Below are positions 7,869 to 17,060 of a stretch of DNA of 32,298 nt, piece after piece (within the stretch, counting starts at the first letter, position 1; every line of letters begins with the position of its first letter). Origin of the DNA: Magnetospirillum moscoviense (GTDB lineage Bacteria; Pseudomonadota; Alphaproteobacteria; Rhodospirillales; Magnetospirillaceae); NCBI RefSeq assembly GCF_001650635.1, contig NZ_LWQU01000145.1, positions 1-32,298 of the forward strand, given 5' to 3'. Below the pieces are notes generated by a model. It ran no database searches, was not told the DNA's origin, and was given only the letters and a program-made list of their open reading frames with translations. The position numbers and the translations under genes are program-made.

Positions 7869-9242
7869 TTACTTGCCGGGGCGGAACAGCCCCAGCAGGT
7901 CCTGCAGGTGTCCGATCGGCCGCACGGTCAGCACATTGCCACCCGGTTGGCCTTTTCCTTTTCGTGGGCTGGCCGGCACCAACGCCTGCGCAAACCCCAG
8001 CTTGGCCGCCTCTTTCAGGCGGATGTCCCCCTGGGCGACAGCGCGAATCTCGCCCGACAGGCCGATTTCTCCGAACACCGCCATGTCGGCCGGCACCGGC
8101 ACATCGGTCGCCGAAGACACCAGGGCCGCCGCGACCGCAAGGTCCGCCGCCGGCTCGGTGATGCGCAGTCCACCTGCGACGTTCAAATAAACGTCATTGC
8201 CCGACAAAGCAAGCCCGCAACGGGCGTCGAGCACCGCCAGGATCATCGACAGCCGGCCGGAATCCCAGCCGACCACCGCGCGCCGGGGCGAGGACAGGGT
8301 GCTGGGCGCGACCAGGGCCTGGATTTCCACCAGCATCGGCCGGGTTCCCTCGATGCCGGCGAACACGCAACTGCCCGACACGTTGCCGCGCCGCTCGGCC
8401 AGGAACAGGGCCGACGGGTTCAAAACCTCGGCCAGGCCGGCATCGGTCATCTCGAACACCCCGATCTCGTCGGTGGCGCCGAAGCGGTTCTTGACCGCCC
8501 TGAGGATGCGGAACTGGTGGCCGCGATCGCCTTCGAAATAAAGGACGGTATCGACCATGTGTTCCAGCACGCGCGGGCCGGCGATGGTGCCTTCCTTGGT
8601 GACGTGGCCCACCAGGAACAGCACGAAGCCCCGGCGCTTGGCCAGGCGGATCAGTTCGTGGGCGCAGGTGCGCACCTGGGTCACCGTGCCCGGCGCCGAA
8701 TCGACATTGTCGGCATACATGGTCTGGATCGAATCGATCACCACCACCCGGGGTGCGTCGGATTGGTCCAGGCTGGCGACGATGTCGCGCAGATTGGTGG
8801 CCGACGCCAGGGCGACGTTGGCCTTGGCCAGGCCCAGTCGTCCTGCCCGCAGGCGCACCTGATCGACCGCCTCTTCGCCCGAGATATAGGCGACCGGGTG
8901 GGTGGCGCCCAACAGGGCGGCGGCCTGGGTCAGCAGGGTCGATTTGCCGATGCCGGGATCGCCGCCGACCAGCAGGGCCGACCCGGGCACCAGCCCGCCG
9001 CCGCAGACGCGGTCCAGTTCGCCGATGGTGGTGATCAGGCGCGGCAGCGGCTTGGCGATGCCTTCCAGGCCGACGAAGTCGATCTTCTTGCCGGGCTTGC
9101 CGCCCAGGCCCTTGGGGGCCTCTTCCCGCCGGGCTTCCTCGACGATCGAGTTCCAGGCGCCGCAGGCTTCGCACTTGCCGACCCACCGCGAGGTGACGGC
9201 GCCGCAATCCTGACAAATGAAGCGGGGAGCGGATTTGGACAT
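7869..9242 (-). CDS. radA: DNA repair protein RadA (Sms)
   Basis: RadA is a RecA-like ATPase that promotes branch migration during recombinational repair. All family marks are present in order: an N-terminal zinc ribbon with Cys10, Cys13, Cys24 and Cys27; the Walker A motif GGDPGIGKS at 93-101; Walker B VVVID at 166-170; the RadA-specific KNRFG motif at 251-255; and a C-terminal Lon-protease-like domain. The ATG at 9242 gives 457 residues, the usual length, and places MSKSAPRFICQDCG at the N-terminus as in relatives; a longer upstream extension has no family support. It is followed by cvpA after 35 bp. Upstream, 90 bp separate it from a histidine kinase gene. Confidence 0.96.
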   Translation of the reverse strand: MSKSAPRFICQDCGAVTSRWVGKCEACGAWNSIVEEARREEAPKGLGGKPGKKIDFVGLEGIAKPLPRLITTIGELDRVCGGGLVPGSALLVGGDPGIGKSTLLTQAAALLGATHPVAYISGEEAVDQVRLRAGRLGLAKANVALASATNLRDIVASLDQSDAPRVVVIDSIQTMYADNVDSAPGTVTQVRTCAHELIRLAKRRGFVLFLVGHVTKEGTIAGPRVLEHMVDTVLYFEGDRGHQFRILRAVKNRFGATDEIGVFEMTDAGLAEVLNPSALFLAERRGNVSGSCVFAGIEGTRPMLVEIQALVAPSTLSSPRRAVVGWDSGRLSMILAVLDARCGLALSGNDVYLNVAGGLRITEPAADLAVAAALVSSATDVPVPADMAVFGEIGLSGEIRAVAQGDIRLKEAAKLGFAQALVPASPRKGKGQPGGNVLTVRPIGHLQDLLGLFRPGK

Positions 9243-9332
9243 GCCGGGAAACAATCCGCGCTGTGATCGATCAATGGGGCGAGGCGTAACCGATCGCCGC
9301 CGGAAAATCAATGTCGGCCTGCGACTCCACAG

Positions 9333-10799
9333 CTAGGGCAGCAGGATGCAGAAGGTGGCGCCGTCGGTGTTACCGTTCTCCAGCCAGATGCGGCCGCCAT
9401 GGTTTTCGACCACGCGCTTGCAGATGGACAGGCCGATACCGGTGCCGGGGAAGGTGTCGCGCGTGTGCAGCCGGCGGAACACCTCGAAGATGTAGTCGCG
9501 GTATTGTGGGTCGATGCCGATGCCGTTGTCGGCTACGCGCAACAGCCATCCGTCCTCGACCCGTTCGGCCGACACCGTCACCCGAGGGGGCCGGTCGTCC
9601 CGGCTGAACTTCAAGGCATTGGCCAGCAGATTGTGGAACAGTTGGTGCAACTGGCCGGGATCGGCTTCAAGGACGGGCAGCGATTCCACGACGATTTCGG
9701 CGTGCTTTTGCTCGATCAGGGCGGCAAGGCCGGCGACGATTTCGGCGACGATCCGGTTGCAATCGGCGGGGCCGACCGCCATTCGCCGCCTTTCGCAGGC
9801 GCCGTAATCCAAGAGGTCGGTGATCAGGCTGGACATGTGGCGTGCGCCCTGGATCAGGAACCCCAGCAATTCCCGCCCCTCGTCGCCCAGTTGGGCGGCA
9901 TAGCCTTTGTCCAGCATCTGCGAGAAGCTGATGATCGAGCGGATCGGCTCTTTCAGGTCGTGGGCGGCGACATAGGCGAAGCGTTCGATCTCGACCATCG
10001 CCCGCGACAGCTTATCGACCGTCTCGCGCAGTTCCATTTCGACCCGCACCCGCTGGCGGTTTTCGGCGGCCAGTTGCTGATTGCGGGCGTTGAGGTCGAG
10101 GACCAGCAGCTTCAATCGGTCGGCCATGTCGTCGAAGGCCCAGCGCACCGCGTCCAGTTCATCGCCATGGGCGGGACGGTCATCCAGGCCGACCGGGGTC
10201 ATCTGGTGGTCGTTGCTGAGGTGGGGCACCAGCCCCTGAACCCGTCGATCCAATTCCTCGATCCGGACCGTCACCAGATGGCGGAACACCCAGTAGATGA
10301 AGATGACCACGCAGAAGGTCTTGATGCTGTTGCTGAACAGGATCGTCCCCCCCTGCCAGACCAAGGTGCCGTAAACCTCGTCCAGTCCGGCGGCGATCTC
10401 CATGGTGGCGATCTGGCGGTCGTCGCCCTTCACCTTGTAGATCAAGGGGTAGACATGGACGATCTGGCGCTTTGAATGGCCGGATTGCGCCGTCCACCGG
10501 GCGCCGTGGTCGGTGGCCGTCACGGTAACCCGCTCGATGTTGGGCAGGTGGGCCAGGGAATCCAGCGAAAGCTGAATTTGCGCGTCGTCGAAGCTCCACA
10601 CCTGGGCGGCGATGGGCGGGAACAGGATCGACATCCTTTCCAGCAACGTCTCGACCTGATCGCGCTGGACCCGGTAATCCATGAACAACTGGATTGCGGT
10701 GATCACCAGGGTGATCGCCGAGCTGAACGTCACCAACAACAAGATCAGCTTCTTGCCCAGCTTGCTGATCCGGTTGGTGGCGCGCAGCAGCACGATCAT
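9333..10799 (-). CDS. Membrane sensor histidine kinase, second of a tandem SBP-kinase pair
   Basis: This is a 488-residue kinase. A transmembrane helix at about residues 16-41 and another at about 152-176 bracket a periplasmic sensor region of roughly 110 residues with no recognised fold. A HAMP-like linker and coiled coil (about 177-270) lead to the HisKA domain with phospho-acceptor His280 in AAHDLKEPIRSIISFSQ. The HATPase domain shows the N box (HNLLANALKFS), G1 (DNGIGID), F box (VFRRLH) and G2 (GTGIGLSIC). No receiver domain or response regulator is adjacent. The ATG at 10799 lies 13 bp behind the gene for a periplasmic binding protein, so the two probably form a split sensor. Its catalytic half is very like that of the kinase at 11679-13565. 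Confidence 0.93.
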   Translation of the reverse strand: MIVLLRATNRISKLGKKLILLLVTFSSAITLVITAIQLFMDYRVQRDQVETLLERMSILFPPIAAQVWSFDDAQIQLSLDSLAHLPNIERVTVTATDHGARWTAQSGHSKRQIVHVYPLIYKVKGDDRQIATMEIAAGLDEVYGTLVWQGGTILFSNSIKTFCVVIFIYWVFRHLVTVRIEELDRRVQGLVPHLSNDHQMTPVGLDDRPAHGDELDAVRWAFDDMADRLKLLVLDLNARNQQLAAENRQRVRVEMELRETVDKLSRAMVEIERFAYVAAHDLKEPIRSIISFSQMLDKGYAAQLGDEGRELLGFLIQGARHMSSLITDLLDYGACERRRMAVGPADCNRIVAEIVAGLAALIEQKHAEIVVESLPVLEADPGQLHQLFHNLLANALKFSRDDRPPRVTVSAERVEDGWLLRVADNGIGIDPQYRDYIFEVFRRLHTRDTFPGTGIGLSICKRVVENHGGRIWLENGNTDGATFCILLP

Positions 10800-10812
10800 C
10801 GGCCGCGATCCA

Positions 10813-11598
10813 TCACGGTTTCGCCGGCAACGGCAGATCGGGTCCGAGATAGCGGGCGTAGCGGGCACGGATGGCCGCGCGGGTCCCGTCGGCCTCGATC
10901 GCGGCGGAGGCGGCATGAAGACGGGCCAGGATGTCCGGGCTGGTATTGCGGCTGGCCATCACGCAGAAGGGAAAACGTTGAACCGGGATGCTTTTGACCG
11001 CGTCCTGGCCGACGCCCTTGGCCTCGAGAAGGTAATAGGCGGCGGATTCGAAGCTCGCCCAGGCCTCGACCCGGCCGTGCATCAGCATGTCGGCGACCTG
11101 TCCGTTCTCGCTGGCGAACTGGATGTCGGTGAAGCCCAACTCGGCCAGGTGGGTCTTCAAGGTATAGCCGAGGAAAGCCCCGATGACCGTGTCGCGCGGC
11201 AAATCCTCGAGCCGGGCGTACCGCGTCCCCTTCTTCATCAACAGCGCATGGGTGACGGTCTCGAAACAGAACGGCCAATGGGCTTCGTAGCGCGCCACCG
11301 TCTCGGCGGTCTTGGTGGCCATGATCAAAAGGTTGGTGGACTCGCGAAGCATCACCACCGCCCGCATCACCGGGACCTCTTCGACGGCGACGGCAAACCC
11401 GGCCCGGCGCACCACCGCCTCGATCATGTCGTAGGCATAGCCGGTATGACGGCCTTCGGCGACATAGCCGAACGGCGGATAGGGATAGACCCCGATGGTG
11501 ACGGTCGGCGTCTCGGCGGCGCTTGTCGCGCCGAACCACAGGCCGACCAGACCCGCCGCAATGACCCGGACCCCCGCGCGCCATCCGACAAAAGTCAT
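10813..11598 (-). CDS. Periplasmic solute-binding protein (SBP family 3) paired with a kinase
   Basis: The protein has 261 residues and a Sec signal peptide (hydrophobic core IAAGLVGLWFGATSAAE, cleavage near residue 28). A family 3 binding fold follows: VTIGVYPYPPFGYVAEG near the start, then GYAYDMIEAVVRRAGF. The start at ATG 11598 is set by a strong GGGGAGGT ribosome-binding site seven bases upstream. There is no ABC permease or ATPase nearby; instead a membrane histidine kinase starts 13 bp downstream. By analogy with BvgS-type kinases, where the same fold is built into the kinase, the protein probably presents a ligand to that kinase. The ligand is unknown. This is the second SBP-kinase pair in the run. 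Confidence 0.88.
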   Translation of the reverse strand: MTFVGWRAGVRVIAAGLVGLWFGATSAAETPTVTIGVYPYPPFGYVAEGRHTGYAYDMIEAVVRRAGFAVAVEEVPVMRAVVMLRESTNLLIMATKTAETVARYEAHWPFCFETVTHALLMKKGTRYARLEDLPRDTVIGAFLGYTLKTHLAELGFTDIQFASENGQVADMLMHGRVEAWASFESAAYYLLEAKGVGQDAVKSIPVQRFPFCVMASRNTSPDILARLHAASAAIEADGTRAAIRARYARYLGPDLPLPAKP

Positions 11599-11678
11599 GG
11601 CAAAACCTCCCCACAGGTTTCCTGCAGCTTCACCCATGACGGTGCGTCTGTCCAGATTTCACGCTCGCTCGGGCTTGA

Positions 11679-13565
11679 TCAGGATTTGGAATTCGCCGCC
11701 GGCAGCAAGACGACGATCGCGGTGCCGACCGTTTGCGTCGGGTCGGCGCTGATATGGCCGCCATGGGTCTCGACGATGCGTCGGCAGATCGACAGCCCCA
11801 GCCCGGCCCCGGGATATTCCCCCGGCCCGTGCAGGCGGCGGAACACGTCGAAGATGCCGGCGACATAAAGGGGATCGATGCCGATGCCGTTGTCCGAGAT
11901 GGTGACGCGCACGAAATCGCCGGCCGGGCAGGAAGCGACGGAGATCTCGGGGGGGACGCCCGGGCGACGGAACTTGATGGAATTGTCCAACAGGTGGCGG
12001 AACATCTCGGCCAATTGCTGGCGATGGCCCGACACCAGGGGAAGGGTTCCGGCCCGGATGATGGCGCCCGTTTGCTCGATCACCTCGTTCAAGGCCTGCT
12101 GGGCGTCGGCCAGCGGTTCATTCAGGGCGACCGGCTGGAAGGCCTCCTTCGGTTGGCCGGCTCGGGCATAGTCGTAAAGGCCGGTCACCTGATCTTGCAT
12201 GCGGATCGCCGCCGCCTTCAGGTAGTCCAGGTACTCGGCCACCTCGTGCGGCAACGGTCCGGTCTGGGCCATGGTCCGTTCCAGCAATTGCGAGAAACTG
12301 ATGATGGAACGGATCGGCTCGCGCAGATCGTGCGAGGCGACGAAGGTGAAGCGTTCCAGCTCGGCCTTGGCCTGCATCAGCTTTTCCATGGTGATCTCGG
12401 CCGAGCGTTGCGCCACCTTGATGTCGGTGATGTCTTCCTGCGACACGATCACCCGGTCGTAAATGTCGCGGTGGGCCGGCGGAACATGCCAGCGGATCAC
12501 GACGTCGCGGATGTCGCCTTCAAGGGTGCGGACTTCGCTGGTGGCGGTCACGTCGCCCTCGCCCAGCCATATCGCCGCCAGTTGTTGGCGGAAGGCGTCG
12601 AACGAGGCCGGGGTGAAGACGGTCGGCAAACGGTCGCACAGGTCGGCTGCGTCGCCCGCTCGGTGCAACGTCACGGTGGCGTCGTTGACGGCAATGATGC
12701 GGACCTTGGCGGCGCAGTCGCGGACGAATTGCGGGTGCTGGTCCAGATAGGTCGAGATGTCGGTGATGTCGTGACTGACCGCTTCGATCGCCTGGTGCAC
12801 CGCCGAGAAATCCTCTTCCCACAGCGACACCGGCGATCTGGCGAACAACTCGCGATAGCGTTCTTCGTTGACGGCGACGTCGCGGATGGCGTCGGCCAGT
12901 TGGCCTTGCATCCGGTTCAGGCTTTGGCCCAGCTCGGTCAATTCGTCGGGCTGCGGCGCCGGGCCAAGATCCAGGGGCGGCGCCTGGCTGGGTCCCAGCC
13001 GACCCAGGCGTTCGGCCTGGGCGGCGATGAGTTCCAGGCGAGCGGTCACGGTCCTGTGGACCAGCAGGTACAACAGCACGGCCAGCGCGGCCAGCAAGAC
13101 GACATTGCCGGCGATTGCGCTGACGAGGTGGTGCAGCGCCTCGTCCCGCAACACCCCCAGATCGGCGGAAACGGTCAAGGCGCCCAGGTCGACATTCTTG
13201 TCGCCATAGGGGCGGGTCAGGGCGAACGAACGGGTCAGCGGGGTTCGGGCCGGGGCGCCGCGTTCGACCAGGACGGCGCCATCGCTGCCCCGCACCACCG
13301 CGTTGGCGAAGGCCGGCAGGCGGATGATCCCATCCAGCAGGGTTCCGATTCGGTCGCGGTCGTCCAGCCAGGCATTTTCGACCACGCTGGGCAGATAGGT
13401 GGTCTCGATCCGATCCAGCGCCTCGACCAACTGGCTGGCGCTTTGACGATAATCGTTGGCCAGCTGCAGCGACGACACCGCAAGGCTGAGGACGATTCCG
13501 ACGATGGCCAGGCGGGTGATGAGGTGTCGCGCAACGGCGCCGGTCTTGAAGGACGGCGCTGTCAT
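11679..13565 (-). CDS. Membrane PAS-containing sensor histidine kinase, first of a tandem SBP-kinase pair
   Basis: This is a 628-residue kinase from ATG 13565. A first membrane helix (about 16-35) and a second (about 148-170) enclose a periplasmic domain of about 110 residues. A HAMP-like segment, a PAS-like domain (about 240-385, ending in SQEDITDIKVAQ, a PAC-type boundary) and a HisKA domain with His412 in ASHDLREPIRSIISFSQ follow. The HATPase domain has DNGIGID and the GAGLGLSIC box. The kinase core is nearly the same as that at 9333-10799, which implies duplication; the PAS domain is unique to this copy. The start overlaps the stop of the upstream binding-protein gene (ATGA), strong evidence that the two are made together. 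No partner response regulator is seen in the cluster. Confidence 0.94.
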   Translation of the reverse strand: MTAPSFKTGAVARHLITRLAIVGIVLSLAVSSLQLANDYRQSASQLVEALDRIETTYLPSVVENAWLDDRDRIGTLLDGIIRLPAFANAVVRGSDGAVLVERGAPARTPLTRSFALTRPYGDKNVDLGALTVSADLGVLRDEALHHLVSAIAGNVVLLAALAVLLYLLVHRTVTARLELIAAQAERLGRLGPSQAPPLDLGPAPQPDELTELGQSLNRMQGQLADAIRDVAVNEERYRELFARSPVSLWEEDFSAVHQAIEAVSHDITDISTYLDQHPQFVRDCAAKVRIIAVNDATVTLHRAGDAADLCDRLPTVFTPASFDAFRQQLAAIWLGEGDVTATSEVRTLEGDIRDVVIRWHVPPAHRDIYDRVIVSQEDITDIKVAQRSAEITMEKLMQAKAELERFTFVASHDLREPIRSIISFSQLLERTMAQTGPLPHEVAEYLDYLKAAAIRMQDQVTGLYDYARAGQPKEAFQPVALNEPLADAQQALNEVIEQTGAIIRAGTLPLVSGHRQQLAEMFRHLLDNSIKFRRPGVPPEISVASCPAGDFVRVTISDNGIGIDPLYVAGIFDVFRRLHGPGEYPGAGLGLSICRRIVETHGGHISADPTQTVGTAIVVLLPAANSKS

Positions 13566-14302
13566 TTTCGTGGGCTCACCGTCGGCGCCAGCGGTCCCAG
13601 CACCCGCTCGCGCAGACGGGCGTAACGGCCGTCGGCCTTCATGGCCTTCAAGGCCTGGTCGAACTTGTCGACCAGCCCGGCATGGTGCTTGTGCAGGTAA
13701 AGATACATCGGGACCGCCACCAGGGGCGGCTCGTGGATACGCAGGGCGATTCCCAACTGGCGGGCATGCCACAACACCTGCCAGCGTTCGTGCAAGATCA
13801 CCTCGGCTCGGCCGGCACGAACAAGGTTCAGCAATTGGGCGGAATCCTTGGGCTGGGTCAGCTCGCGCACTTTGGGGACGTTGTGGTCGAAGATCTGCCA
13901 ACCCAGGATATAGGCGACCGAGAACGTGCCCAGGTCGCCCCAGGCGCGGATCGCCACCGGCGCGTCGATGGCCGAGGCGGCGACGAAATCGTTGAAGAAG
14001 ATCGGCTCGGGGACGCGGATCAGGTTGGGGTATTCGAGCTCGAGGCCGGCGATGCGGGCCGCCAGCCCGTCGTCGGTGCCGTCGTTGGCCAAGGCCAGTG
14101 CCCGGGCCGCCGCCGGGTTGAACAAGACTTGGCCATCAAGCCCGGTGCTTCGAAACAGCTCGGCCAGCAATTGGTTGGTGAACCCGGTCTGCTCGGCATT
14201 GGTCCACGGTTCGCGCATGCCCGAAGACAGCGTCAACCGCTCGGCCGCCTGGGCCGTGCCGGCGGCGACAACGAGAAGGCAGATCAACAGAAAGCGCACC
14301 AT
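13562..14302 (-). CDS. Periplasmic solute-binding-like protein (SBP family 3) paired with a kinase
   Basis: The protein has 246 residues from ATG 14302 and begins with a Sec signal peptide (MVRFLLICLLVVAAGTAQAA). The body resembles a divergent family 3 binding protein: LTLSSGMREPWTNAEQTG near the N-terminus, a central AIRAWGDLGTFSVAYILGW segment where ligand-binding proteins have their second lobe, and a C-terminal helical part ending KADGRYARLRERVLG. Its stop overlaps the kinase start at 13565 (ATGA). No transport genes are adjacent. The likely role is ligand recognition for that kinase. It is only distantly similar to the binding protein of the second pair, so the two pairs may detect different ligands. 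Confidence 0.85.
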   Translation of the reverse strand: MVRFLLICLLVVAAGTAQAAERLTLSSGMREPWTNAEQTGFTNQLLAELFRSTGLDGQVLFNPAAARALALANDGTDDGLAARIAGLELEYPNLIRVPEPIFFNDFVAASAIDAPVAIRAWGDLGTFSVAYILGWQIFDHNVPKVRELTQPKDSAQLLNLVRAGRAEVILHERWQVLWHARQLGIALRIHEPPLVAVPMYLYLHKHHAGLVDKFDQALKAMKADGRYARLRERVLGPLAPTVSPRK

Positions 14303-14373
14303 GCAAGTCCCCCGGCGGAGATCGACGCACAACTATAATACTAAAGGTATTGATTGGCGAGAGGGGGGCGACC

Positions 14374-15153
14374 CTAGGCCCGCAATTCCATTTTGATCGG
14401 GCCTTCGGCCCTGCCATGGATGAACTGATCGACGAATTCGTTGCCGGAATGGTCGATGTCCTTGGCCGGGCCGACCCAGATCAGGCGGCCCTTGTACAGC
14501 ATGGCGATGCGGTCGGCGATCTTGCGGGCCGAGGCCATGTCGTGGGTGATCGACAGCGCCGTGGCGCCCAGTTCCTTGGTGCACTTGACGATTAAATCGT
14601 TGATGACGTCGGCCATGATCGGGTCCAGGCCGGTGGTCGGTTCGTCGAAGAAGATGATGTCCGGCGACGCCGCGATGGCGCGGGCCAGCGCCACGCGCTT
14701 TTGCATGCCGCCCGACAATTCGGCCGGAAACAGCTCGCCGGTCGATTCGGCCAGGCCGACCTGGGCCAGCTTCTCGATGGCGACGGCGCGCGCGCCGACG
14801 CGGTCCATGCCGCGTCCCTGGATCAGGCCGAAGGCGACGTTTTCCCACACCTTCAAGGAATCGAACAAGGCGGCGCCCTGGAACAGCATGCCGAACTTCA
14901 GCATCATGCGGTCGCGGTCCTTGGCCCGCATGCCGATGACTTCCTCGCCATCGACCTTGATCGAGCCCTTTTCCGGCCGCAGGATGCCCAGGATCGACTT
15001 CAGCAGCACCGACTTGCCGGTGCCCGAGCCGCCGATCACCACCACCGATTCGCCCCGGGCGATCGACAGATCGACGCCGTCCAGCACCACCTTGGGGCCA
15101 AACGACTTGTGGACGTTCTTGATGTCGATCATGGGGTGCGCGCTCATGGTCAT
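14374..15153 (-). CDS. mlaF: MlaF-type ABC transporter ATPase
   Basis: This 259-residue ATPase belongs to the Mla/Ttg2 lipid-transport family, which moves phospholipids between the outer and inner membranes. Walker A GGSGTGKS is at 41-48, the signature is LSGGMQKRVALARA, Walker B is IIFFDEPTTGLDP and the switch histidine lies in SITHDMASA. The M-Q-K-R variant after LSGG is typical of MlaF. The ATG overlaps the mlaE stop (ATGA). The substrate-binding MlaD, MlaC and MlaB genes are not in this window. The function in lipid trafficking is inferred from the family and from the adjacent MlaE-type permease. Seventy-one bases separate its stop from the first sensor-pair gene. Confidence 0.92.
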   Translation of the reverse strand: MTMSAHPMIDIKNVHKSFGPKVVLDGVDLSIARGESVVVIGGSGTGKSVLLKSILGILRPEKGSIKVDGEEVIGMRAKDRDRMMLKFGMLFQGAALFDSLKVWENVAFGLIQGRGMDRVGARAVAIEKLAQVGLAESTGELFPAELSGGMQKRVALARAIAASPDIIFFDEPTTGLDPIMADVINDLIVKCTKELGATALSITHDMASARKIADRIAMLYKGRLIWVGPAKDIDHSGNEFVDQFIHGRAEGPIKMELRA

Positions 15154-15923
15154 TTCCCGAAATACAGCGCGGTGATGATGTAATTGCAGATCAGGATCAT
15201 GATCGCCGCCGACACCACCGAGTTGGTGGTCGCAGCACCCACGCCCTGGGCGCCGCCCTTGGAATAATATCCGTGATAGCAGCCCATCAGCGAGATCAGG
15301 AAGCCGAACACCGCCGCCTTGGTCAGGCCCGAGATGACGTCCAGCGGTTCCAGGAACTCCCAGGTGCGGGCCAGATAGGTGGCGGGATTGAAACCCAGCT
15401 TGTAGATGCCGACGATATAGCCGCCGAACACGCCGATGATGTCGGCCACCAGCACCAGGAACGGCACCATCAACAGGCCGGCCAGCAGGCGCGGCGCCAC
15501 CAGATACTTGAACGGATTGGTCGACAGCGTGGTCAGCGCGTCGATCTGCTCGGTGACGCGCATGGTGCCGATCTCGGCGGCCATCGAGGCGCCGATGCGG
15601 CCCGCCACCATCAGGCCGGCCAGCACCGGGGCCAGCTCGCGGGTGACCGACAGCACGACCACGGTGGCGACCGCGCCCTCGGCGGCGAAGCGCGAGAAGC
15701 CGGAATAGGATTGCAGCGCCAGCACCATGCCGGTGAACACCGCCGTCAGGCCGACCACCGGCAGCGAGTAATAGCCGATCTCGACCATCGAGCGCAGCAG
15801 CAGGCGCGGATAGAAGGGCGGGCGCACAACATGCGATACGGCGGTGCCGGTGAAAGCGGACAGGCGGCCGACATGGGCCAGGAAGCCCAGGAAGGTCCGG
15901 CCGATGGTCGCGACGAAATCCAT
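15150..15923 (-). CDS. mlaE: MlaE-family ABC transporter permease
   Basis: This 257-residue integral membrane protein belongs to the MlaE/YrbE family, the permease partner of MlaF in lipid transport. It shows several hydrophobic spans. The family-typical core is present: GLTAVFTGMVLALQSYSGF, VTRELAPVLAGLMVAGRIGASMAAEIGTM and the EQIDAL box, with the E-x-G-T-M and E-Q-I-D-A-L features intact. Downstream it overlaps mlaF by ATGA. Upstream its start ATG at 15923 overlaps the alr stop as TGATG. The tight spacing says alr, mlaE and mlaF are cotranscribed. Confidence 0.93.
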   Translation of the reverse strand: MDFVATIGRTFLGFLAHVGRLSAFTGTAVSHVVRPPFYPRLLLRSMVEIGYYSLPVVGLTAVFTGMVLALQSYSGFSRFAAEGAVATVVVLSVTRELAPVLAGLMVAGRIGASMAAEIGTMRVTEQIDALTTLSTNPFKYLVAPRLLAGLLMVPFLVLVADIIGVFGGYIVGIYKLGFNPATYLARTWEFLEPLDVISGLTKAAVFGFLISLMGCYHGYYSKGGAQGVGAATTNSVVSAAIMILICNYIITALYFGK

Positions 15924-17032
15924 CAGGCGTCGTCCCCTAGATAGGTGCGGTGGTAGCGCCGGCCCAGAGCGGTCAGGACCTCGTAACCGATGGTGCCGGC
16001 CTCGGCGGCCAGTTCGTCGGCGGGATGGCAGTCTCCGATCAGTTCGATCAGGGCGCCGGGGCGCGCCAATTCCGGCGCGACGGCCGAGACGTCGAAGGTG
16101 GTCAGATCCATCGAAATTCGCCCCACGACCGGCACGCGTACCCCCCCGATCATCCCGAAACCACGATTGCCCAGCGAGCGGAACAATCCGTCGGCATAGC
16201 CCGCCGCGACGACTGCGACCTTGGTTTTGCCGGTGAAACGATGGGTGGCACCATAGCCAACGGTCTGAGGGGAGTCAACGTCGCGAACCTGCAGAATCCG
16301 GGCCTCGAGGCGCACCACGCCGGTCAGCGGATTGGGCTGTCCCGGCACCGGGTTCAGGCCGTAAAGCGCCGCCCCCGGGCGGACCAGATCGAAGTGGTAA
16401 TCGGGCCCCAGGAACACCGTCGATGACGCCGCCAGCGACAGCCGGGCTGCCACGCCCAGGCGCCGGGTCGCATGGGTGAACAGCTCCAACTGCTCGCGGT
16501 TCTTGGGATGCTCGGGCTCGTCGGCGCAGGCCATGTGGCTCATGACCAAAGTGGTCCTGATGCCGCCCAGCATGGCCGGGTTGTCGGCCAGGTCGGCGAC
16601 GGCGGCCTGGTCCAGCCCCAGGCGGCTCATGCCGGTGTCGAGATGCAGCGCGGCTTCCAGTTCCTGCTCGCTGGCCCGGGCCAGCCCGACCCACTGGCCG
16701 ACCTGTTCCAGGCTGTTGAGCACCGGGATCAGGCCATGGGCCGCCATGTCGGCGGCGGTGCCCGGCAGCGGTCCACCCAGCACCAGGATGCGGGAATCGG
16801 GCAGATCCTCGCGCAGGTCGATGCCCTCGTCGATGGTGGCGACAAAGAAGGTGCGGCACCCGGCGGCTTCCAGCGCGCGGGCCACCGGTCCGGCCCCCAG
16901 GCCATAGGCGTCGGCCTTGACCACGGCAGCCGCTTCAGCGCCCGGCGCGCGGGCGGTGATGGCACGCCAATTGGCGACGACGGCGTCCAGATCGACGGTC
17001 AGCAAAGCGGGGGCGCGGTCGTGGGCGGTCAT
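15923..17032 (-). CDS. alr: Alanine racemase
   Basis: This PLP-dependent racemase interconverts L- and D-alanine and supplies D-alanine for peptidoglycan. From ATG 17032 it has 369 residues, a normal length. The PLP lysine is Lys39 in AVVKADAYGLG, and the second catalytic base is Tyr260 in VGYGATHRF. The TIM-barrel segment HLDTGMSRLGL and the C-terminal PVVGRISMDLTTFDVS (substrate-pocket Met-Asp) are present. A TTG at 17035 could also initiate. It follows dnaB by 151 bp, a gap filled by repeats, and overlaps mlaE by one base. The dnaB-alr order is common in alphaproteobacteria. Confidence 0.96.
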   Translation of the reverse strand: MTAHDRAPALLTVDLDAVVANWRAITARAPGAEAAAVVKADAYGLGAGPVARALEAAGCRTFFVATIDEGIDLREDLPDSRILVLGGPLPGTAADMAAHGLIPVLNSLEQVGQWVGLARASEQELEAALHLDTGMSRLGLDQAAVADLADNPAMLGGIRTTLVMSHMACADEPEHPKNREQLELFTHATRRLGVAARLSLAASSTVFLGPDYHFDLVRPGAALYGLNPVPGQPNPLTGVVRLEARILQVRDVDSPQTVGYGATHRFTGKTKVAVVAAGYADGLFRSLGNRGFGMIGGVRVPVVGRISMDLTTFDVSAVAPELARPGALIELIGDCHPADELAAEAGTIGYEVLTALGRRYHRTYLGDDA

Positions 17033-17060
17033 CAATCGGTCTCTATCTTGCGGCTTCTGG

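Noticed and set aside
11733-13625. A long plus-strand open frame opposite the PAS-containing kinase
   Set aside because: The kinase on the other strand has all its domain motifs; the opposite frame has none.
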